Below, piece after piece: positions 15,189 through 19,239 of a stretch of 19,239 nucleotides of DNA. Origin of the DNA: Gp6-AA40 sp035764385 (GTDB lineage: Bacteria; Acidobacteriota; Vicinamibacteria; Vicinamibacterales; UBA2999). Where the stretch lies: positions 1 through 19,239 of the forward strand of contig DASTZI010000420.1 in NCBI GenBank assembly GCA_035764385.1, in the 5' to 3' direction. The translations under genes and the position numbers were made by a program. Under the pieces are notes generated by a model, which was given only the letters and a program-made list of their open reading frames with translations, made no database searches and had not been told where the DNA came from. Every line of letters starts with the position of its first letter. Positions within the stretch are counted from its first letter, which is position 1.

Positions 15189-16381
15189 ACGCGATGGGCT
15201 TTGCGTGGCGCAGCCTGGTTCGCCAGCCGGCGCGTGCCTCGCTCGGCGTCCTCGGCGTCGCCGCTGTCGGCGCGTTGCTCTTCGACATGCTGTTGCTGTC
15301 TCAGGGCCTCGTGATTTCGATGCGCGACCTGCTCGAGAGAACAGGGTTCGATCTCCGCGTCACGGCGACCGACGCGCTGCCGGGGCAGGGACCGCTCATT
15401 CCAAACGCTGTTGACCGCACGCAGGCGATCTCACACCTGCCTTCGGTGCGTTCGGCAATCGCTCTGCGTTTTGCCAACGCCGTCGTGCTCGCCGGCGCTC
15501 CGCGCGGCGTGTACACCACATTCCAGGGAGTCGCAGGCACCGGCGCCGCGCATCCATGGACGATTCTTCGTGGCCGTGACGTGACGGCGGGACGTCCTGA
15601 GATTGTGATCAACGAAAACACCGCGGCACGTACGCGGCTCGCCGCGGGATCGCGTGTGATGCTGCGCGCGTCGTGTAACAGCCAGGAGCAGGCGCTTCCT
15701 CCGGTGCCATTCATCGTCTCGGGGATCGCGCAGTTCCCGTTCGACAGCCCGAATGGAACCACCATTGCGACCTCGCTCCAGATGCTGGCGACCGCGTGCG
15801 GCGGAAACGAGGCGAACGAGGCGGACGTCATCATGGTGGCTTCACGGGAGCGCGCCGGTCCGGCCGCTGCCGTCTCCGACGTCGCCAAACTCCTTCCGGA
15901 CCTCCATGTCTTGAGCAACGCTGAAGCCGTCAACCGGTTCGAGCGCGGCGGTTTCACGTACTTCCGCCAGATTTCCACCGTATTAACGGCCGTGACGCTC
16001 TCGTTTTCGGTGCTGCTCATCACCGTTCTGCTGACGGTCTCGATCAATCAGCGCCTCGGCGAAATCGCGGCCCTGCGCGCACTTGGCTTTTCTCGATGGC
16101 GCGTCGTTGCCGACGTGTTCTGCGAGTCAGTGCTCATCGTGGGCGGTGGGGGGCTGTTGTCGCTGCCGGTGGGCGCGCTGCTCGCCATCGGACTCGACCA
16201 CATCCTGAAACGGATACCCGGCATTCCGGCGGACGTGCATTTCTTCGTGTTCCAGCCGAGCGCTCTCCAGATTCATCTCCTGCTGCTGTCGGCAACAGCG
16301 ATCGTCGCGGCGCTCTACCCGATTCGCATCGTCGCGAGGCTCCCGATTGCGGCAACGCTGCGCGACGAGGTGGTCGGATGA
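15185..16381 (+). CDS. ABC transporter permease, FtsX/MacB-like (second of pair)
   Basis: The start is ATG at 15185, in the ATGA overlap with the previous stop, giving 398 residues; the frame runs further upstream, but only inside the previous gene. Features are one N-terminal helix (ASLGVLGVAAVGALLFDMLLL), a MacB periplasmic core (SMRDLLERTGFDLRV to LLPDLHVL, with EIVINENTAARTRLAAGSRVML), and three C-terminal helices (VLTAVTLSFSVLLITVLLTVSI, ESVLIVGGGGLLSLPVGALLAIGL, LLLLSATAIVAALYPIRIVARLP). The coupling motif RLGEIAALRALGFSRWRVV is well conserved. Together with the 14337 gene it would form a LolCE-like heterodimer served by the ATPase encoded downstream. The ATPase gene is separated by a 202-base fold-back spacer that interrupts an otherwise tightly overlapped operon. 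Confidence 0.88.
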   Translation: MNAMGFAWRSLVRQPARASLGVLGVAAVGALLFDMLLLSQGLVISMRDLLERTGFDLRVTATDALPGQGPLIPNAVDRTQAISHLPSVRSAIALRFANAVVLAGAPRGVYTTFQGVAGTGAAHPWTILRGRDVTAGRPEIVINENTAARTRLAAGSRVMLRASCNSQEQALPPVPFIVSGIAQFPFDSPNGTTIATSLQMLATACGGNEANEADVIMVASRERAGPAAAVSDVAKLLPDLHVLSNAEAVNRFERGGFTYFRQISTVLTAVTLSFSVLLITVLLTVSINQRLGEIAALRALGFSRWRVVADVFCESVLIVGGGGLLSLPVGALLAIGLDHILKRIPGIPADVHFFVFQPSALQIHLLLLSATAIVAALYPIRIVARLPIAATLRDEVVG

Positions 16382-16387
16382 ATACAG

Positions 16388-16583
16388 CCGTTCACCCTTC
16401 TGTGTTCTCGGTTCTCGGTTCGTGTTCACTTTCGGTGTTCAGTTCCGGCGTTCAGGTTCGGTGTTCGGTTCCACGTTCGGAACTCGGAACGGAGAACACT
16501 GAACCCAGAACCGAACGTCGAACACAGAACGCCGAACCGAACCGTGAAAGTGAACCCGAACGGAGAACAGAGAAGGCTGAACC
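16388..16583. repeat. Large imperfect fold-back of iterated GGTTC/GAACC words in the ABC operon
   Basis: From 16388 to about 16480 the plus strand iterates GTTC words (TGTTCTCGGTTCTCGGTTCG and so on); from 16481 to 16583 it iterates GAAC words. The two arms, each about 90-100 bases, are imperfect reverse complements: CCTTCTGTGTTCTC faces GAGAACAGAGAAGG, GTTCACTTTC faces GAAAGTGAAC, and CGGCGTTC faces GAACGCCG. The end of the right arm contains the AGAAGG ribosome-binding site of the ATPase gene and abuts its GTG. As RNA it would be a long hairpin that could hide that site, stabilise the upstream mRNA or attenuate. These roles are inferred; no open frame in it looks real. Confidence 0.85.
16571..16576 (+). 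promoter_or_regulatory. ATPase ribosome-binding site inside the fold-back arm
   Basis: AGAAGG lies seven bases before the GTG at 16584 and is the only plausible Shine-Dalgarno sequence. It fixes this start. Its complement CCTTCT occurs at 16397-16402 in the opposite arm, so pairing of the two arms would bury it. Confidence 0.6.
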
Positions 16584-17273
16584 GTGAACGGTGAGATTGT
16601 GCAAGCCAGCCACATCAGCCGCGTCTTTCCGATGCCTGCTGGTGCGGTGACAGCGGTCGCCGATGTCAGCCTCGAGATTCGGCGTGGAGATCACATCGCC
16701 ATCCGCGGCCCTTCCGGCTGCGGGAAATCGACGCTGCTGCACATGCTCGGCTGTGTCGAGGCGCCAAGCGCCGGCACGCTGCTGTTTCGCGGTGACGATG
16801 TGACACAGCTGTCCGACCGGCAGCGGAGCCTGCTGCGCCTTCGTCAGATCGGCTTTGTGTTCCAGCGCTTCTTTCTGCTGCCGATGCTGACCGCGGCGGA
16901 AAACATCGAGCTCCCACAGTCCGAGGCAAATGTTCCGAAGACCGAGCGTCGGCAGCGTACGCAGGAGTTGCTGGAGTACGTAGGGCTCGCCGCCCGCGCG
17001 GCTCACCGGCCATCGGAGCTCTCGGGCGGCGAAATGCAGCGCGTGGCGATCGCACGCGCGCTGGCGAACAAACCGGGACTGCTGCTGGCGGATGAACCAA
17101 CCGGTGAGTTGGATCGTGCAACGGGCGAACAGATTGCGTCCCTCCTCGACCGCGTCAACGCGGACGGCACGGCGCTGGTCATCGTGACGCACGATCCCGC
17201 GCTCGCCGAGCGGTCCACGAGGATCCTGAGCATGCGCGATGGACGAATTGAAAGCGAGTCGACATCCGCATGA
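16584..17273 (+). CDS. ABC transporter ATPase, LolD/MacB-like
   Basis: This is a 229-residue nucleotide-binding subunit. It has Walker A GPSGCGKST at 42-50, the Q-loop in VFQRF near 93, signature LSGGE at 147-151 followed by MQRVAIARAL, Walker B LLLADE ahead of PTGELD, and H-loop VTHD around H203. The pattern is that of the LolD/MacB/FtsE group that drives FtsX-type permeases without transporting across the inner membrane in the usual way. The typical DEPTGNLD reads DEPTGELD, a mild variant. GTG start with AGAAGG seven bases upstream. The end overlaps the next gene by four bases (ATGA). It should energise the two permeases and possibly the anchored AttH-like protein. Confidence 0.93.
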   Translation: MNGEIVQASHISRVFPMPAGAVTAVADVSLEIRRGDHIAIRGPSGCGKSTLLHMLGCVEAPSAGTLLFRGDDVTQLSDRQRSLLRLRQIGFVFQRFFLLPMLTAAENIELPQSEANVPKTERRQRTQELLEYVGLAARAAHRPSELSGGEMQRVAIARALANKPGLLLADEPTGELDRATGEQIASLLDRVNADGTALVIVTHDPALAERSTRILSMRDGRIESESTSA

Positions 17274-18682
17274 TCGGCAGGCTCGCACTTCGCTCGTTGA
17301 CGGCACACCCGGTCCGCTCGGCGGTCCTCGCGGCCGGTTTCGGGGTGGGTGTCGCGGTGATGGCGATTCTGTTGGGCGTCGCCGAAATCGTGCTCACACA
17401 GGCACGGTCTCCCGATCTGGTCGGCGGCGGCGACGTCGTCATTCACCTCGAGCGGTCGGTCCCCGCACGAATGGTGATGTCGGGCGCGCTGCAGTCCGAT
17501 CAGTTGCGCAAGCGAATCCGGACGGCCGGGCCGTCGCACTCAACGGCGTTGTACCTCGTTGGCGACGACGGTCCCGTCCGTGTGGACGCCCACGGCGGTA
17601 TCCCCAGCATCGAGAAGGCGATGGGCGATCCAGAAGTCGCCTCGAGTCCCCAGTGGCAGGACACGCCGGAAGACGTCGGCTGGACGCAGACGAGCCCCGA
17701 GGACGTGCTGCGGCAGATCGATCGGTTTCATGAGATCCCGAACGCCCCAATGTGGGAAGACTCGTGGGCCGAGTGGCTCTACTTCAACGGACGCACGCGC
17801 GACGCGCGGTTCTATCTGACGTTCATCGTGGGGCCGCGGCAGCACGATGGTCAGCGGCAGGCAGGCGTTCGGCTGCAGCTTGATCGCGGCGGGCGTGTCG
17901 AGAACTTCAGTGCGTCTGCACAACTCACCGAGGCCGATACGAAACGCGCGCCGGAATTGGCGATTGGCGACAACCGGGTTCGGTTGGATGGATTGCAGTA
18001 CATCATCGACCTCGATCTTCGCGGCGAAGGTAGTCGCTCCGTACACGGGCGGATCAGCATCGAAGCATCACCCGGCCGCCTTGTCCCTCCGATCGAGATC
18101 GGTGGCGCTCACGGGTGGCGAACGGGGTACGTGGTACCCGTCATGTCCGGAAAGCTTGACGGAATGCTCGACGTCGCTGGCGAGCGCGTTTCGTTGGCCG
18201 GCGGCGCCGGGTACCACGACCACAATTGGGGATTCTGGCGCGGCGTCTCATGGCAATGGGGGCAGGCGCAGCAGGGCGACCTATCACTCATTTATGGGCG
18301 CGTGTTTCCACCTCCCGACGCCGCGGACCCGGCTCGCATCCCTGGTTTTGTCGGCGCTCTGGGCCCTGACGGCCCGCTCGGCTATGCCACAGATGTCACG
18401 ATCGACGAAATGAATGACGCGAACGGCCAGCCGCGCACGATAACCGTGACGAGCCGCAGTCGCCTCCTCGACGTGCGCATGCAGTTTGACGTCGGATCGG
18501 TTGTGATGACGCGGATGACCCAGGGGACGTTATCGAGCGGACTGAGCTTCCTTCAGATGCGCGGGCAATATACGGTGACTGGCCACGCGGGCGAGCGCGA
18601 GATCAACTTCGTCGCGCCAGGATCGGCTGAGACATTTCGCGAAATTCCCAAACCCCAAATCCCAAATCCCAAATCCAAATAA
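17270..18682 (+). CDS. AttH/CrtC-like lipocalin-fold protein with N-terminal FtsX-like membrane anchor
   Basis: This is a 470-residue protein. Residues 1-45 look like the first helix of a MacB/FtsX permease (LALRSLTAHPVRSAVLAAGFGVGVAVMAILLGVAEIVL). After a linker of about 120 residues comes an AttH / carotenoid 1,2-hydratase (CrtC-like) double-lipocalin domain, recognisable by SWAEWLYFNGR near 165-175 and GGAGYHDHNWGFWRG near 311-325. Such proteins are often encoded next to LolCDE/MacB-like ABC genes, as in the Agrobacterium att cluster where attH was named. A role in handling a lipid or lipophilic product for the exporter is plausible; carotenoid hydration is not supported, since no carotenoid genes are near. 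The last 11 residues (PKPQIPNPKSK) are encoded by the CCCAAAT repeat, so the tail is probably accidental. Confidence 0.8.
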   Translation: MIGRLALRSLTAHPVRSAVLAAGFGVGVAVMAILLGVAEIVLTQARSPDLVGGGDVVIHLERSVPARMVMSGALQSDQLRKRIRTAGPSHSTALYLVGDDGPVRVDAHGGIPSIEKAMGDPEVASSPQWQDTPEDVGWTQTSPEDVLRQIDRFHEIPNAPMWEDSWAEWLYFNGRTRDARFYLTFIVGPRQHDGQRQAGVRLQLDRGGRVENFSASAQLTEADTKRAPELAIGDNRVRLDGLQYIIDLDLRGEGSRSVHGRISIEASPGRLVPPIEIGGAHGWRTGYVVPVMSGKLDGMLDVAGERVSLAGGAGYHDHNWGFWRGVSWQWGQAQQGDLSLIYGRVFPPPDAADPARIPGFVGALGPDGPLGYATDVTIDEMNDANGQPRTITVTSRSRLLDVRMQFDVGSVVMTRMTQGTLSSGLSFLQMRGQYTVTGHAGEREINFVAPGSAETFREIPKPQIPNPKSK

Positions 18683-18735
18683 AAGAAACGCGCCACTTTT
18701 TTTGATTTGGGTTTTGGGATTTGGGATTGGGATTT
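18647..18735. repeat. Fold-back spacer of iterated CCCAAAT words, copy 2; possible bidirectional terminator
   Basis: The left arm (18647-18680) iterates CCCAAAT/CCAAATC and overlaps the end of the AttH-like gene, supplying its last codons and stop. The right arm (18704-18735) iterates GATTTGGG/TTTGGGA and runs into the stop of the convergent small gene. The arms pair over about 32 bases around a loop of about 23 bases that holds seven T at 18697-18703. As with copy 1, the element fills the whole space between two convergent stops. Termination in both directions is inferred. Confidence 0.8.
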
Positions 18736-19057
18736 ACCGGAGATCTAACGCGCGTCGCGCGGCAATCTGCGCACGTCCGCGACGACGGGCGAACGTTTCG
18801 AGCTTGTCGGCCAGCGGCAATTCCTTTTGCGTGGCGTTCCAGCCCCGCGCGAGCTGTGCGGCGACAATGCGGCGCCTGTCCATTTCCATCCGGAAGCAAT
18901 CGAAACAGAGTGTGCGCGGCCGCTCGACGCCCGGATCGTCGTCATGCTCGTCCCTGAAGCCGTACCGCGCCTCGCGCTCCCTGCACGCAGCGCACAGCGT
19001 TCGTCCTGCCCGTCCAACCCGTCCCGCCCGTCCCGCCTCATAGAGTGGCAGCTGCAT
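18734..19057 (-). CDS. Small four-cysteine zinc-ribbon-like protein, unknown function
   Basis: I choose ATG at 19057, with GAGGAGA about 7 bases upstream, giving 107 residues; the frame is open further upstream, but that part overlaps the divergent gene and its promoter. After MQLPLYEAG comes a GRAGRVGRAGR segment encoded by a 9-bp repeat. CAAC (C22, C25) and CFDC (C51, C54) would form a zinc knuckle pair, with an acidic insert (RDEHDDDPG) between them and a basic helical tail (MDRRRIVAAQLARG, then KLETFARRRGRAQIAARRALDLR). A nucleic-acid or protein-binding role is possible; I recognise no named family. It is divergent from the gene at 19113 and convergent with the AttH-like gene. Confidence 0.75.
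   Translation of the reverse strand: MQLPLYEAGRAGRVGRAGRTLCAACREREARYGFRDEHDDDPGVERPRTLCFDCFRMEMDRRRIVAAQLARGWNATQKELPLADKLETFARRRGRAQIAARRALDLR
19003..19038. repeat. Four 9-bp GTCCCGCCC units within the zinc-ribbon gene
   Basis: GTCCTGCCC, GTCCAACCC, GTCCCGCCC and GTCCCGCCT follow each other without a gap. On the minus strand they encode the GRAGRVGRAGR segment of the small cysteine protein. The period is a multiple of three, so the frame is kept. It resembles the iterated-word spacers of this window but lies in coding sequence. Confidence 0.8.
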
Positions 19058-19072
19058 GATCCGTCTCCTCTG

Positions 19073-19101
19073 TTGAGACCAGAGTACGCAAGCCCTATGA
19101 C
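19073..19101 (+). promoter_or_regulatory. Candidate sigma-70-type promoter for the gene at 19113
   Basis: TTGAGA (19073-19078) and TATGAC (19096-19101) are separated by 17 bases, and the predicted transcription start is just before the ATG at 19113. The match is moderate (about five and four of six bases), and the region is short because the divergent gene starts at 19057. Confidence 0.4.
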
Positions 19102-19112
19102 AGACTAGGTCA

Positions 19113-19239
19113 ATGCCAGCTGTACGGGAGACGACGGCCGGGGACGAACTGTTCCGCCTGCCACTTTCCGAGTTCACGGCGGCCCGAAACGCGCTCGCTT
19201 CCAAGCTGAAGAAGGACGGCGATTCGGAAGAAAGCGACC
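19113..19239 (+). CDS. Conserved protein of unknown function (3' truncated)
   Basis: ATG at 19113 opens a frame that runs off the end of the window (42 codons visible). The segment DELFRLPLSEFTAARNALASKLKKDGDSEESD is like the N-terminus of a hypothetical family I recall from Acidobacteriota and Actinobacteria, which begins with an L/F-Y-x-LP-x-EF-x-AARNALA-x-x-LK motif. That resemblance and the good reading frame support a real gene even though only the start is visible. A weak AGGT lies 3-7 bases before the ATG. Function unknown. Confidence 0.7.
   Translation, partial: MPAVRETTAGDELFRLPLSEFTAARNALASKLKKDGDSEESD

Noticed and set aside
16388..16583. Small insertion sequence or MITE
   Set aside because: No transposase, no defined terminal inverted repeat ends and no target-site duplication visible; the arms are iterated words rather than a unique sequence.
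16452..17306. 284-codon minus-strand open frame
   Set aside because: Antisense to the ATPase gene and the fold-back spacer; the ATPase has all ABC motifs.
17270..18682. Carotenoid 1,2-hydratase (CrtC) of carotenoid synthesis
   Set aside because: The fold is shared, but the ABC operon setting and the lack of carotenoid genes favour an AttH-type role.

Overview
This is a GC-rich chromosomal window, most likely from an Acidobacteriota bacterium of the Vicinamibacteria type. I infer this from the large Oar-like TonB-dependent receptor with an N-terminal carboxypeptidase-regulatory domain, the S8 protease ending in NIVWGE-type hexapeptides, the many Tat or Sec signal peptides, and the style of the intergenic repeats. 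The assignment comes from recognising families, not from any search. I see no tRNA, rRNA, CRISPR array, insertion sequence or phage gene.

Layout. Positions 1-267 hold the 3' end of a small zinc-ribbon membrane protein. Positions 426-7598 hold four minus-strand genes. In transcription order these are a Tat-exported molybdopterin hydroxylase large subunit (IorB-like), a Tat-exported amidohydrolase/decarboxylase-like enzyme, a TonB-dependent receptor, and a family-3 solute-binding protein. Together they look like an uptake-plus-periplasmic-oxidation cluster for an unknown, possibly aromatic, compound. A 401-base divergent spacer (7599-7999) separates them from a plus-strand group: a secreted subtilase with 15 C-terminal hexapeptide repeats, a translationally coupled GNAT acetyltransferase, and a membrane PAS-GGDEF-EAL protein. 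A convergent mug-type DNA glycosylase follows. It is divergent from an EVE-domain gene across a poly-CCCCCTT tract. From 14337 to 18682 lies an ABC export operon (two FtsX/MacB-like permeases, a LolD/MacB-like ATPase, and an AttH/CrtC-like protein with an N-terminal membrane anchor) resembling the att-type arrangement. The window ends with a small CxxC protein and, divergent from it, the start of a conserved protein of unknown function.

The most striking non-coding feature is that four of the gene junctions, plus the mug/EVE spacer, are filled with short iterated words of 7-8 nt, each junction using its own word. At three of the word types (four loci) the words form two opposing arms that fold back. 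Two loci that use the same CCCAAAT word both lie between convergent genes and touch the stop codons. One lies inside the ABC operon and contains the ATPase ribosome-binding site. I regard this class of iterated-word fold-back spacer, together with the 18-bp protease repeat and an in-frame palindrome inside the hydroxylase gene, as the best candidates for something poorly described.
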